Assembly: GCA_036346375.1 (NCBI GenBank)
Contig: CM070515.1
Coordinates: 20,792,423-20,856,422 of the forward strand
Direction of reading: 5' to 3'
From: Guadua angustifolia
Taxonomy: Eukaryota; Streptophyta; Magnoliopsida; Poales; Poaceae
Length of the DNA: 64,000 nucleotides
The notes beneath the pieces are model-generated. The model was not told the DNA's origin, did not search any database, and saw only the letters and a list, made by a program, of their open reading frames with translations. This document shows positions 1-12,736 of the stretch, piece by piece. Position 1 is the first letter of the stretch; each line of letters begins with the position of its first letter. Made by a program: the position numbers and the translations under genes.

Positions 1-55
1 AACCGTCTGTGATGTGTTTTGTGAAACGTCTGTAATGTGGTGTTTTGTAGTAGTG
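1..55. mobile_element. CACTA (En/Spm) transposon terminus
   Basis: The window opens inside a CACTA element. Two copies of a subterminal motif (cgtctgtgatg and cgtctgtaatg) are followed by TTTTGTAGTAGTG, ending at 55. Short reiterated subterminal motifs and a ...TAGTG terminus are hallmarks of the CACTA superfamily. The other end lies outside the window, so orientation, length and the 3-bp target duplication cannot be read. Confidence 0.7.
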
Positions 56-570
56 AAACGATGCCCGTCTGATGCTGATCCAGCGGCACCAAGCGATTTA
101 GGGTTTGGTGGCTGCGCAGCTTGCTATGATCCAACCGATTGAGATCCAACGGTCGAGGGCAAATCTTCTAGAAGGCGGGTTGCGTGGGCTAAGCTGCAGC
201 ATCGGCCAACACGCACAAAGGTCTTTGATAACCAAGATCGTTTCATTGCGAATTACTCGGGTTTTTCTTTTAAAATAAATATTGAAAATATTTTCGATTT
301 ATTTGGGCAAATAAAAACACCAAGAAAAATCCCAGAAAAATCTCAAAAATACTTTGAGATATTCTAGATCCAAAAAAAATATTTTTGGCAAAAATTTATT
401 TTAAATTTATCTACTTATAATTAGTTTTTGGCAAAAAGGTTAATATACTTATTTGCAAATAATTCAAATAAATCTCATTAAAATCCAATAACTCTAGAAA
501 ATTCACAAAATTCACACATGGCAATAAAACACTATTAACTAAATTAAAAGGCCAAAAATTGGGATGTTAC
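56..570 (-). mobile_element. AT-rich LTR-like fragment, minus orientation
   Basis: Read on the minus strand from 570 downwards, this begins TGTAACATCCCAATTTTTGG and becomes strongly AT-rich. TGTAACA with a matching TGTTACA end is a common LTR terminus of large grass Ty3/Gypsy families. On the plus strand the same bases could instead be the 3' end of an LTR, so orientation is uncertain. The CACTA element ending at 55 appears to have inserted into it. No coding region is present. Confidence 0.35.
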
Positions 571-1278
571 AACGTTGTGCAGAAGGAAGGCGAACGGCTA
601 GGAGGTGGCTTCGCTCAAGCTATTCAACGACTCGGCGGCGGTGAACTCGGCCGGCAGCTTCTGTTGGAGGAGCTGGAGTCCTAGTTTGGCGGGGAGGTCG
701 CGGCGAGTCCTCGGCCGACGGATGCTGCATGGAAAGCTAGGATGAGCTCGGGAGGGTGTGGAACACCCAGGAGTGGAAGAGGATGGCCGACGTGCTTACC
801 TAGCTGCGATTTGCTTGAACTCGGGGCTTGCCTGCCTTGCTCGGGTCCGGCAAAGCTCTTGGCAGAATTGCAAGGGCAAGCAAGCAAAGAGGTAACGAGT
901 GGCTATGGCAGGGCTTAAGTAGGGTGAAGAGAGGGGGCTCAGCGGCAAGGAGGAATGGGTGCACTGCTTGGCATTGTCTCTGCAAAAACCACAAGCACAC
1001 ACAGGCTCGACGGGGAGGCAGGGAAGTGATAGAAGTCTTCGGAGGGGGCGGCATGGGCAGAGCGCAATCAGCTGGCTCAAGTTATGTGGCAGTCTGACCT
1101 TGTCTAGGAGGTGGAAGCATGAGCCAGAGCTATCATGGCTAGGGATTGGCAAGGCTTGGCGGTGGTCTTGGTGTGGAATGGCAACACGATTGGCTTAAGT
1201 AGGGTGAAGAGAGGCAACGGTCGGCCGGTGGCAGAGAAAGTGAGGTCAAACCCTGTCGCGGCAAGGTATTGGTAGCAT
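571..1278. other. GC-richer filler with overlapping ORFs, no recognised gene
   Basis: About 0.7 kb of moderate-GC sequence lies between two outward-facing TGTAACATCC LTR-like starts. ORFs of 60-118 codons occur on both strands (for example 796-1152 minus), but they overlap, are low-complexity and match no family I know. The motif aggcttaagtagggtgaagagagg recurs in shortened form near 914 and 1192, which suggests local duplication. It could be the internal part of a non-autonomous LTR element or captured filler. Confidence 0.3.
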
Positions 1279-4200
1279 GAATGTAACATCCTAAAAATTT
1301 AAAATAAAGTAAGAAATTAAAATTCAGAATTAAATTATATTTATTGATGCTTTTTCTGAATTTCCGAAATTTTTTGGATTTTTTTATTTTTGCTTCAATG
1401 GAAAAATCTTTTCAAGTAATAGATGAATATTAAAAATGAAGTATAAAGTCAATAAAATCTATAAATCCTGGATAATCTCAAGAATTCACTAGAACCTCAT
1501 ATTTAAATTTTAAAAATGTCATATCCAACATTTATGCGCAAAATACAAACTCATTTATTGGACCATGACTAACAATAGTGAATTTGTCAGAATTTAATAA
1601 AAATAATCATGCCTTATATATAGCTGAACATTTTATATTATATTATGGAGTAACAAGTAAATCTTCATAAAAATTTCAGAAATTAATAAATTATTTTGTG
1701 ATATTTAAAAATTCAAAAACCGAGAGATTAGAAAATAAGTAATCTGAGTGTCAAAATTTTAATAAATTAAATACAAAATATTTAAATATAAATTTTTTAC
1801 TTAAGCCTAATTTGATCAGGTGGAACTTTCATAAAAAGTTTCAAAAAGTTTTGAAAATATTAAATTATCTGATAAATCAAAAACTGAAATATGAAAACTA
1901 TGCAGAACAGCTTTTCAGAATTTTTATAAATTCTGTGAATAATATTTTTCTCTAAAATTTCTACAGTGATAAGATAACTTCCTTTCCATCACACAAAAAA
2001 TTTTTGATAAATTTTTAAGTGACAGTTAACCGTGCCATTGAAACCCTTTCCTACTCTGACATATGGGTCCTATTATCTGTCCAGGCCCACACGTCAACAT
2101 CCCACTCCCTATCATCTTCTTCCTCCAGCACTTGCGCCTCGAGCCAATTCCCTCCGCATGTGCTGTAGCAGCGTCATCACTGCAAACTGAAGACACTCAA
2201 CCAATGTCGATCCACCATGACTCCTCCACGTGGCCACCGCCTCCGCAATCCACGCTGCCACAATAGTTACGTCCTACCTTCGAGCTTTGCCACGGCAGCC
2301 CAGCTACTTCCCCTGTGCAACGAATCATCCCATCAAGCTCACGCTTGAGGCCGGTTCATCCGTTCCTCGCAACTATAAATTGAGCCTAGAGATCACCTAA
2401 AGCCGCACCATCTTCCCCTCATCCCTCTTTTCTTCTCTTCTAGCTAGGTGCCCGAATTCTCACTCCTTTCCGCCATTGCTGAGAATCTCCAAGCTCAAAA
2501 CAAAAGTCAATTTGCACAAAATAAGAATCCGTTTCCAAATTGCTTTCGGATACACCTTATACACCTTCTAGTGATCAAAAGCCCTCAAAATACTTCATCT
2601 ATTTCCATGCCAAAACTCGCCGCCGCCATGCACCTCCTTCCTCAGCTTCGGTCATCCTATGGCAAAGCCCCTTGGCCACCCTCCGCTCAAAATAAGCCCA
2701 AAAATGGAATCACCATGACCTCTAGATGCTAAATCACTTACCCATTCGAGCTCATTTGTATTGGTAATTCACCTTCCCCGGCTAGCCGCTGCCATGGCCG
2801 CTGCCCCTCCTAGGTGGTAGCTCACTTGAGACCTCCTCAGGCTGAATCGGTTCCAGCACCGGTTGTGTCTCGTCGAGTTGGCCCCCCCCCCCGTGTCCTC
2901 GCCTTCGCCAGATCCTCGTCAAACGCTGCGTGCGCTGCCCTAAGCCCTCCTCATTACGTCTCCTGCGAATGGGTCCCGATCGGCGATGACACCAAAAGAC
3001 TCCAGTGCATGTGGTAAAGGCGCTTTCCATTCACAGCAAACATATTTGAGATTTATTCATTTAATTTCCAGATCGAAATAAATTCAATTGTTAATATCTT
3101 GTGCATTTTTAATACAAAGCCAGTAAAAAAATCTATATTCATCTAAAATCGTGAAGATTCTAAATATACAAAAATATTGAATTTTTGAATTGCAAAACAA
3201 TTATTAAAATTTTAAAATGAGATATATGCATTAGTATAGACATTCTTGCACATATGAAAAATATAACTTCTAAAATCATAAAATAAATTCTTATGTGCTT
3301 CTAGAATCATAATAAACCCAAATATTCAAAAACATTTAACTTTTAAATGAGTATATAGTAACTCACAAAATAATAAAACATTTTATTTAAATTCTTGGAA
3401 TCAGTAAGGGCTAATGTATGTAAAAATCTTTAGAATAAGACTTAGTTTGTATTCTTTTAAAAAAAAAGGAATGCAAATTACAACAATAAATAAATAGATA
3501 ACCTATTGCGGTTAAAATCAAAATAATGCAAAACCAACTTTAAAACACATCTAGGATTGCACCCTACAAATACCTAAAAAATGAATAAAAGGTCATGTAT
3601 AATGTAACCACAAACTTAAAATGAAATCCGACTTGATATAACGTTCACACATGATCAATTATACTATTTCAATAGCAGATAAAATAACTCGTCTAATTAC
3701 CAAAACTTATAAAGCCAGTTTAGAAACACTCTACAAAGTTCATACTACCATATTCCAAAGAAAGAATCTTGCTTCAACATGCTTTGCATATTTATCTTGT
3801 AGCACCATAAGCCTAAGTATTCACATTCCAGTAATCCGTAATATGAACGAACAAACTTTAATTATAAACGAGGAATTAATGGATATGACATTTGTATCAC
3901 CAGAACCTTCTCAAATATCATGAAAATGAGACCGGTAGCCTAAACCAATAGATCTAACTTACGCGAAACTGATTCTATACAAAATCAATCAAAGAACAAG
4001 CAGTATTCATTCATAATACAATGTGATCACTTAAGCCTTTTCGGTAGCTTGCAAAACATCTCGTCTAAATACACATAGTGTGAAGAATAGACTAGAAATA
4101 ATATTTAGTCTATAATAATCTAGAAAAATATTCTTATTTCAACTTGCTTTGCATCTGAATCTGTTAGTGCAAAACCTTTAAGCGATAGGGTTGCGAGAAA

Positions 4201-6330
4201 CACATATAATGAATAGTAAAGTTTATAAACCCTGTAACTGATTATTAATTTTACCAATCCAAATGATTTTTGCATCTTGAATTCGATGTTTTAAATAAAA
4301 GGATACATAATTTTAACTTCTTGAATTCGTAAAACAAGAATAGATAATACATAAAAGATACCATGCATCGTTCAAACTGCTAACAATTTGAATGTATACA
4401 TTTAAACGACTGAAACACGAGAACGTGAAATTATTGAATCCAACCCTAAGACGCACCAGCTTTTTGTAGCAAATATTTATTTGATTTACTATCTATTTTC
4501 TTTTTGCCTTTATTAAAGTTTATTATTTGCTATATTTCCGTTGGAACGACGTGTAGAACTCGACGTTGCTAACTCCGCCGTCAACGCCGCCAGCTGCAAC
4601 TAGGATATCATCTTAGATGACAAATAAGCAAGGCAAGCACCCTTTTGATCATGTTGATCCCAGAGATTATTTTTCTTTTGTTTTATCAAGTGATTTCATG
4701 CATGCGCTTATTTTTAGTAAATTTGCAATTTTGTGGTTCTGGTAGTTATACCTGTTGTTTCATGGAACCTCCTTGATAAATATGAACATGTGAACCTTGA
4801 TAACCATATAAAAGGGTTATACAATATATAATGTTAATTTGGGTATAAACGATTTAATAATCATGCTTAGCCATACTTTAGAATCAATAATGAATCGATG
4901 AATCAATGATGATGATCAGATCAAAAGATGTTTCTTGAAAAATGGAAAATGTGTTTGGGTATGATACTGTTGGATAATGGTTATTTTGGTTAAAAATCCC
5001 AAACAAAACTATGGTTTGGATGCTAGCAATTTTTGGCAATAGCTGGATGTACAACAGAAGTTGTACGTAGTGTAGGGTGAAGTATTGCCCGTGTCAGATT
5101 AAGGACCAAACGTCGTGTTGTATGATCCAAGAGAAATCCATGCAACCACAAGTGTTGGGATGGGGCAACCTTAAACTGATTAAGTTATCCAGTTTAACTT
5201 TGCATTTATGGAAGGCGGGAGATTGCACAGGCATTCCTTTCTAGGTCTACTTGTAGGGGTTTCTACTTACCAATGCAACGGTGTACGCCTTGTTAAGGGG
5301 AGAAACCTATAGTACAGGGGTACTCTCATTTTTCCATTTTCAAATAAATGATGGTATATACGCTATTCAAGTTTCTTCTCCTCGCAAGGGTTAACGTCCC
5401 GGGCTGGTGTAAAGTTAAACTGGGTAATGTAAAGGTTTTCGTCATGAATATTCTGGCCACACGCTAAAGGGAGCATGAAACATGCGACAAAAAGAAAAGG
5501 TCATGACTTGTGGGTAAAGTTGTACACCTCTGCAGAGAATAAATCTAATCGATTAGCCGTACCCACGGTTATGGGTGTCTTGGTGAACTGATGCGAGTTA
5601 GATTTTGATATTTTCTAAAAATGGTGTTGGGTTGGAACTTCTTTTGAAACTGGTTATGATTTCATATCAATGGGTTGATATTGTTGGATTTCACGAATTG
5701 AATTGTTGGATGAATGATTATATCATTATGTCAATGGGTTGACAATTGTTGGACTTCATGATTGAATTATGGATTTGATTATTGGATTATTGGACTACTG
5801 GATCTTTGGATTATTCAAAGCTTGGGAAAAGCTATGAGTATTTCTTATGCTTTACTTATTTTCTTATCAGTAGTCTTGCTCTTACAAATTCCATTTAAAA
5901 AATTAAAATTGATTTACAAATTAAATTCTGCTTTAAATTAACTATAGTAGCCTCCTTTGACTTGGCCTGCATTTATGCAATTGCAAATACCACCTTAAGT
6001 CTTGCGGAGTACGAAAGTACTCAACCTTACTTATTTTACTTTTTAGGTGATCACGAAATTTCGAAGAACATCTTTGTCACAGGTTGCGGGAAATTTATGA
6101 ACGTGATCTTTCTAGGTTTTATGTCTTGGCAGTTGCCTAAGGGTCGGATGGGCACGCTACAAGATTTTGCTTCTTCTATGTATTGTTAAATACTCTGAAT
6201 TGTAAATATAAATTGTAGATTTAGCTTCCGCATTAATAATATGACGTATAGTTGTGGTTCCAATTGTTGTAAATGTGTGTACTAGCTACTGATCCAAGGA
6301 CTAGTACGGAATGCACATTAGATTTCTGTT
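1279..6330 (+). mobile_element. Ty3/Gypsy LTR-like remnant (very long or composite)
   Basis: This begins TGTAACATCCTAAAAATTT at 1279 and runs through about 1 kb of AT-rich U3-like sequence to a TATAAAT at 2374. It then passes through non-coding sequence resembling the transcribed part of long grass Gypsy LTRs. Around 5000-6250 are stretches of the kind I associate with those LTRs: a proline/threonine-free non-coding run, the palindromic GAGTACGAAAGTACTC near 6007, and a 'ttccgcattaat' tail. No gag or pol frame is present, so it is at most an LTR or LTR-dominated fragment. The 3' boundary near 6330 is approximate because no TGTTACA end was found. Part of it (about 1440-1960) is homologous to 45780-46260. 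Confidence 0.4.
2374..2380 (+). promoter_or_regulatory. TATA box in LTR-like sequence
   Basis: TATAAAT lies about 1.1 kb after the TGTAACATCC start, at the point where base composition changes from AT-rich to mixed. This is where a U3/R boundary would be expected if the region is an LTR. It is inferred from position only. Confidence 0.35.
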
Positions 6331-7650
6331 TTGGCATTCTATGCTAAAACGGGGGTCGTTAAACTTCTTCACCGCTCCACATCCGAGCTTCGCTGGTAGC
6401 CAACGCATAGATATGATTTGGGACTCAGTTGCGAGTGCTTGCACTGTCCACTTGCCTCCACACCGATGCTGGTCCTTCTCCTCGCAACTTGTAAAGGGCG
6501 AATGTTGAGGGTGGTGGTGGAGATGGAGAATCAAGAGTGAGAGGCTGTGAGATTTGAAAGGGAGAGTTGAGCACGCCAGATCGAGGGATGGGGAGGTGGT
6601 GCAGCGCCGAGGTAGATTGAGATGGAAGACGTCTTTGCTGGAGCGGTTCGGGCTGTGTAAGCCTGTGCAAAGATGAGAGAAAGGGGCGAGACGATCAGAT
6701 TAAATCCCCTTCTATCTCAACTGTTCATATCAGATTCAACAAATCAAGTGTTTAAAAAAATGGACAACCACCACTAACTTCTAATTAGAAGTAGTAGAGA
6801 TTGGCATCGGGAGTTCTCGTACACATATACTTCTTCAAGGCCGAACCGATGGATGAGCTAGGGTTCTCCAATTTGAAGCATCCCCACTATGGTACTACTA
6901 GTATTTACATCATGGGCCTAGGCCAACAGCAGCAGTTGAATGACTCCCAAATCATCCAGCCCAAAACAGAGGCCATATTGGTCATTAGGCCCATACAGAC
7001 AACAACCATAGGAAAAACATGTGCCACGCGATACCTCCTGAATTTGTTTGTGGGCTGTAATTGATGGGCCGTTTTTGTACTTTACCTCTTGACACTAAGC
7101 CCATGAAATTCTTTTTTTGACAAAGTTACCAAAGTTTCATTAATGAAACCAGATTATGGGGAGGAGAAAACAAAAACTACTACTACATAGAAGAACCGTA
7201 GGATTAATGTACTCCTCGACGTACAAAAGTCGTACTTGTGGAGCGTTCGCGAACATGGTAAGATCAATCCGAGCACGAGTTTTACGTTAATGCAATCGTC
7301 ACGAGACAAATCGATCAGTCATTCTGTTGAATTGGATCGAAGAAGCTACAACAAAAGGCCCAACGGCTGCAGCCGTCACGGCAGTGTTCGTCTATATTTG
7401 TATCCTTTAGTTAAAATTTCTTCTATAGACATTCACGGAAGATGGTGGATGAAGAATCTCGCATATGCTTGTCATTCGTGAGTATCTGATACCTGCGGAC
7501 ATACCTGTGTGCCAACTGCTACTTCATGCAATTGATATCTCATCATAAAGGTAATGAACATATTAAAAGACGAATAGCAGTATACCCCTGGTTGACTACT
7601 ACTTTCCACAATCGATATATATCTGAGAAACATGTAATATAGCTCACAGA
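6331..7650. other. Intergenic, no supported gene
   Basis: Overlapping ORFs of 60-90 codons occur on both strands (6301-6670 minus, 6801-7064 plus, 7236-7481 plus), without recognisable domains. Around 7110-7160 the minus strand reads like the end of a plant non-LTR element (a run near tttcattaatgaaac followed by caaaaaaag), which may be a short LINE tail. Nothing else is supported. Confidence 0.3.
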
Positions 7651-7657
7651 TATGGCA

Positions 7658-8610
7658 TGTTCTATTAACATATATCGTGGGTTGATGGTGATCAGATTCT
7701 AGGTAGAGGTCACCAAATTATTCTTTCTCATATCTTGTGTCTATTTGTTCTCCTACTTTTGTTCTGTGTAATTATAATTGATCTTGCTTCTTGATTTTGA
7801 TTGATTGTACATGGATAGCTAGACGAGAGTAGTTTCTCACCACGAACATTTATCGGATAAGTTCAATTTACAACTTAAACTTTGGTTTCGCTTTGAATTT
7901 CAAACTTAACTAAATCCGTTCAAATCAGGATCTCAAACTTACAAACCCACTCACGCACCCTTGGCTAGATACTGTAGCTAGCTATATCTCTTGATGGTTG
8001 ATTGATGAGAATGACATGGACCTAATTTCGACCCCCGATATATATATGACCAGTTCTGTTAACATGTGTCTCACGTTGATGGTGATCAGATTCTAGTTAG
8101 AGGTCGAATTAAAAAAACAACATATATCCATCACATGATACTGCTACAAGAACTCACCTTGAGCTATCACTTTCTGTTTGAATGTAAGTATGTGTTTGAT
8201 TTTCACATGTACATTTGATTCAGTGAAGTTGTTCAGAAGGGGAAGCCCCACGTTGCCTCTTCAAAAAAAACGCATGGCTATGCTTGTAGCTTATGGATTT
8301 CATGTAATTCCATACTCCCTTCTAGGATTCATGCTGTTTGGGTTTTGAATCTTTGAACATTAATACATGTTAAAGTGCAGTATAAATTGTTTGCATAAAA
8401 TAAATGCCATCAGATCTATCATGCAAATACTGTCAAAATGTATAATTTCTTTTTGTTTGCTAGTATATTAATTGATTGATTGTGTGGATCGCTAGACGAT
8501 AATAGTTTCTCGACACAAACATTTATGGGATAAGTCCAATCACAACCTTGAACTTTTGCTTGGTTCGATTTTCAAGCTTGAACATTGAAACCATTCGACT
8601 CAGGACTTTT
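7658..8610. repeat. Two diverged direct repeats
   Basis: Copy 1 (about 7658-7925) and copy 2 (about 8050-8610) share, in the same order, TTGATGGTGATCAGATTCTAG (7682 and 8077) and a block around 'gctagacga...tagtttctc...aacatttat.ggataagt' (7820 and 8492). Copy 2 has roughly 280 bp extra between the two blocks. The second block also occurs inverted near 9960, forming the right end of the next element. Confidence 0.6.
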
Positions 8611-9960
8611 AACTAACAAAACTGTCCACTTTACCACCATCGAACCAAATCGGGGTGGTTTCCATCGATGTATCATCCCAAGTGAAAACTAGATGTGACA
8701 GTAATCCTTGTCAACATCAACCTAACAACCATGGGTTCCACATGTTAGCCTCCTTTCTCTCTCCCGCTTCTTCTCTCGCATTCGCTCTCCTCCTTGTGAA
8801 CTCCAACCTAACAATCTGAGCATGGCCATGAGGTGTTGAGATCCAACAACCTCTGTGGAGCTAGTGATGTGGCGGCATCCCAAGACAAAGTCCAGCATGG
8901 CGGCAGCCTAGGGCAAGAGAAGCCCAGTGCAGACGGCCCACTAGACGACAATGCAGTAGCATCCTAAAGTAGAGGAATCCCGGTGAAGGTGAGTAGATCC
9001 CATCGAGATCGAATCGAAGAAGAGGTAGGGCCGACAGAGACGATGAGATAGGTGGGGATGAGATGGCTCGATCTGGTGATGAATGAGGCTGACGATGACA
9101 AGGATCGACGGTTCCGTGGCCAACGGTGATGGAGATCAACGGATTCGACCCTAATGAGGCCAACGATGGTGGGGATCGATGGATCCATGGTCAGCAGTGA
9201 AGATGCGAGCAAGCCTCGAGCTACCACCGACCTTTTTCTCCTCATGCTAGGTGTGGTTGTGCCGCTATCATCACCTGTCTCACCAGGCTCAAGCTCCTCA
9301 TCTCCTTATCCCCCACTGTCCACCCATCTCAACTCACCAGCACCGCCACCCAATCGAATCACTAACAACATCCTTAACGAGATCGCTGACCAGGTTGTCT
9401 CCAGGTTTTGCCATGCCATCAACATCCTTGATTGCACTGGCCACGCCCGCTTCTGCCATGGAGTTATCGGGGCTACCATCATGTCAATGCATACCCATCT
9501 TGCCTCACTTCCTTTGCCTTCGCCGGTGGCAACGTCGCAACAGGTACCTCATAAGAGTCTGACACCAAACTTCACAAAGCCGACCAGAGTGCCCACAATG
9601 GCATCGGTGACATCGATGTCGTTCTTCTTGTTGATGACATTTTGGGACAAGATGGTAGGGTGTCAAAAGGTTGGAGCAAGCTAGTCTCCTCCAGTGGCTG
9701 GTGGTTAGAGCACATATGACTTGAGCAAAGAAATCATGGAGAAGCAAGAGATAAAGGGTGGAGAGGAGGAAGAAGAAGAGTGCCACATCAGCTCTATATA
9801 GATACCAAGCCAGCGAAAAATGAGCACGTATGTGCCACATCATATAAAACTACCCTCGTTTGAGTCAAAGGGTAAATTGGACGGTTTAGATAATTCAAGA
9901 TTCTGAAAATCGAACCAAGTGCAAAGTTTAAGATTGTAAATTAAACTTATTCCAATAGTT
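8525..9960. mobile_element. Inverted-repeat element with gene-like filler
   Basis: About 75 bp at 8527-8607 matches the reverse complement of 9873-9960, sharing the core CTTGGTTCGATTTTCA (8559 and, inverted, 9905). Between the arms is a GC-richer segment with several overlapping ORFs, the longest at 9154-9684 plus (176 codons, Pro/Ser-rich N-terminus). No known protein family was recognised. The structure resembles a non-autonomous DNA element that has captured genic sequence, as Pack-MULEs do, but superfamily and target duplication are not established. Confidence 0.4.
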
Positions 9961-10194
9961 AATTTCCACATGTTTTACGCAAAGAGATTGTTGTTTGCCA
10001 AAATCCTCTTTCTCAATCTACAGAGAACAAAACTTTCACATCATACTTCCACTAGCTAGGTCCTAACCGATTGATAATGACGTGGATTTACATGAAGCCA
10101 GATGGGGTCAACCACCACGTTGTTGGTGATGACCCGAACTAGAGGCCGTAGAAAACTTCTATTGCAAACCGCAAATAATTTTTGGCGTGTTGAT

Positions 10195-10199
10195 TTTAC
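10195..10199. repeat. Left target-site duplication of Copia element (TTTAC)
   Basis: TTTAC immediately precedes the 5' LTR and recurs at 19860-19864 immediately after the 3' LTR. A 5-bp duplication is the normal footprint of LTR-retrotransposon integrase. Confidence 0.9.
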
Positions 10200-10439
10200 T
10201 GTTATGAGATAAGGACTTTAAACCGTATCCGTTTAGAACTCTATCTCTTTATGGTGTAGGCGAATCCGAACTCTTCTCTCGGACTACTATATATATCGGG
10301 TGCTTCCCATTATAAACAATGAATCAATAAAAAGCGAGAGAGAATTCCACCTATATTGTGTGCCTTTGCGTTCTTGCTCTTGGGATTGCATCTATGAAAT
10401 CGGTGATTGATTGCGGGAGATCGACTATGTTTTATAACA
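10200..10439 (+). repeat. 5' LTR of Copia element
   Basis: A 240-bp LTR starting TGTTATGAGATAAGG and ending TTTTATAACA. It matches the 3' LTR at 19620-19859 without indels. By hand I count 22 substitutions, all transitions, or about 9% divergence. A TATATATA stretch near 10290 is the likely promoter, and CAATAAAAAG near 10326 is a likely polyadenylation region. Confidence 0.93.
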
Positions 10440-10456
10440 TGTTATCAGCACGAGTC
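10440..10456 (+). other. Putative primer-binding site
   Basis: TGTTATCAGCACGAG begins directly after the 5' LTR. It resembles the initiator-Met-tRNA primer site used by many plant Copia elements (TGGTATCAGAGC) with mismatches. The position is right and the match is only partial. Confidence 0.5.
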
Positions 10457-12350
10457 TATACAACAAGAAAGAGGATCGTCGACTATCACGAACGATCTAC
10501 TACTGGCGATTGATCGCCCGATCCGATCTGCAATCAACTCGCCATCACGCCGGCACCCACTCAGATTGCTGAAAAAGTCCTATGCGATAGTCTATAGAAT
10601 TTTCCCTACGTAAGTTCAATCTACGATGATTGATCGCATACGAACTGTAAAATCATCTTATAGATTATTTCTGTTGATTAGAGTCTACTGTTAGTCTAAT
10701 CTAGCATAGCAATCATTGAGTTACTTTCACCATTAAAAAAACCATCGCACCGGCTAAACCGCACATCTAGCAGGAGGCGGTGTAGGCTGTGCCTGCGCTC
10801 GAAGGTCCACCGAGCACTCCCGGACGCTACTGCTCCCGACCGCCCGCTATGGTCCTCGGCGATGCCTGGCTCCTATTCTCCAGCCAATTTTCCTAGTGTC
10901 GCCTCGTGCTTCGGCCCAGCCATCGCGTTTCCCGACGTGGCGCACAACCTGTAGTCGTGTGCTCCTCCCCGCCAGCCGGCTGCCGCACGTCCCATCGATG
11001 TGCGCATCGATCCCATCTTCGGCTTTTGCTCCTACCACCGACCTACGCACTCGGCCCGAAGCCGCACGAGTAGCTCACCGCATTGGCCTTCGTACCATGG
11101 CCGCTCCGAGCGCCGTCGCCTTGGATTCCCGCGGCACGCCGATGCCTTGGCTTCTCCACGCGCCCGCTGATGCCGTTGCCTGTAGAGACGACCGCAGACC
11201 GCCGCGCCTGAAGTGCCGCCGGCCTTCCTCGGCCGAGCCCGATGCGTCACCGCCGAAGCGTGCACTCGACCGACCGCAGATTGCCGCGCCTGAAGCGCCG
11301 CCGTCTTTCCTCGGCCGAGCCTAATGCGCCACCTTCCTCACCGCGCTCGTGCTTGACTCGATGGCTGCGCCCGCGCCTGCTCGTCTCTCGCATCGGAGGC
11401 ACCACAGTGAGGAGCTTGATCAGCTTCAGTACCGGTGCTCGGTTCGGCGTGGTGCTAATAACCAGAGGCGGAGTCAAGGACGCAATGCGGCAGCTATGGT
11501 TTTCCGAAATGATTGGCTTCTTGGGCTAGTGGCAAAGCAAGTGCATGGGCCATTGGTCGAGTGGTGTAGGGGCCGGTTGGCCAAGTGACCAGATGGGCCG
11601 TCTTCGATCCAGAAAAAAAATAGCCTAGAGGGCCGTTCGGCCCATTTTATTAAAAAAAATCTAAAAATTGGTATTAGAATCTAGAAATTAGATTTCATTA
11701 TTTATAGGATTCTAAAAATTCTGGAAAATTTCATATTGCATAGTATGAATTTATTGTCTCTGGATTAATTTTCTTACCATTATGCCATGTTCATATGTGC
11801 TAAAATTTTTTTTTCTGGTAATTAAGTAATTCTGAAAATTACTTAATAATTAACAAAAATGCTATAAAATTATGAAGTAATCGAGCTATCAAAACGGTTT
11901 TGGGCTTGAGGGTATAAGTGGTTGGGGCTTTTATTTCTGTTTTGAAGGAACGGATAAATGACAATTGGTGTCTAAGGAAAACACACATGAGGCTAGGTTT
12001 CTTAATTAGCGCCTGGAATCAGGATATGCTCCCTCCCTCATGTGAGCCCTCGGGGCGGGTTGACCTGGCTAAGAGTCATGTTGACGGAGGCATTCATTAC
12101 ATGATTTTATACCCAACCAACAAGAGTTACATAATATGTAATTATGACAAAGTTTAATTTTCTGTTAAATGGTAATTCTGGAAATTATTTAATAATTAGC
12201 AGAAAATTATAAAAATACTAGGAAAATCCTGGAGAATCTGTGATAATTATCTACTGAATAGATATAGACCATACTTTACTGATTCAATAAGAATCATGCA
12301 AAATAATATTTTATCTGAAGTAAAATCCCTGTTTTGTTTGCATATAGGAT

Positions 12351-12736
12351 ATGTCTGACATCGCAAAGAAAGAGTTTGCTGAGCTTGCCCTGAATGACAG
12401 CAATTACCTCACTTGTGTAATGGATGCCAAGATAAACTTGACAGCCCGATCTCTTGGAGCCACAATTTCCCAGCCTGAAGCTGGTGCCCCAGCTCTCCCT
12501 GAAACTGCTAAGTGTGCAGCTTTGCACTTCCTGAGGCACCATCTCCATGCGGACCTGAAGGCCGAATATTTGATGGAGGAGGACCCACTGGCCCTATGGA
12601 ATTCCTGTTGTTGACAACAAAATAGAGTTGAATGACGATCAAGTCTCCGACCCCACAGAAGAATTCAAGAAGGGGCTCCTTGGTTATGATGATACTCCCA
12701 TGGAAGAGGATGATCTAATTGGGGATGAGCTAAAAG
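12351..12736 (+). pseudogene. Copia gag, 5' part, interrupted by a CACTA insertion
   Basis: From the ATG at 12351 the frame encodes a short gag-like protein. It starts MSDIAKKEFAEL, and further on has the AALHFLRHHLHADLKAEY pattern seen near the start of Copia gag (UBN2-type) proteins. The frame stops at 12612 and continues in another frame (12628 onward, rich in acidic residues) to the CACTA insertion at 12737. The remainder of gag lies beyond the CACTA element from 15657, again with stops. No zinc knuckle was seen in the visible parts. Confidence 0.7.
12734..12736. repeat. CACTA target-site duplication AAG (left copy)
   Basis: AAG directly precedes CACTACTACAGAA and recurs at 15654-15656 right after TTCTGTAGTAGTG. 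A 3-bp duplication is diagnostic for CACTA transposition. Confidence 0.9.
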
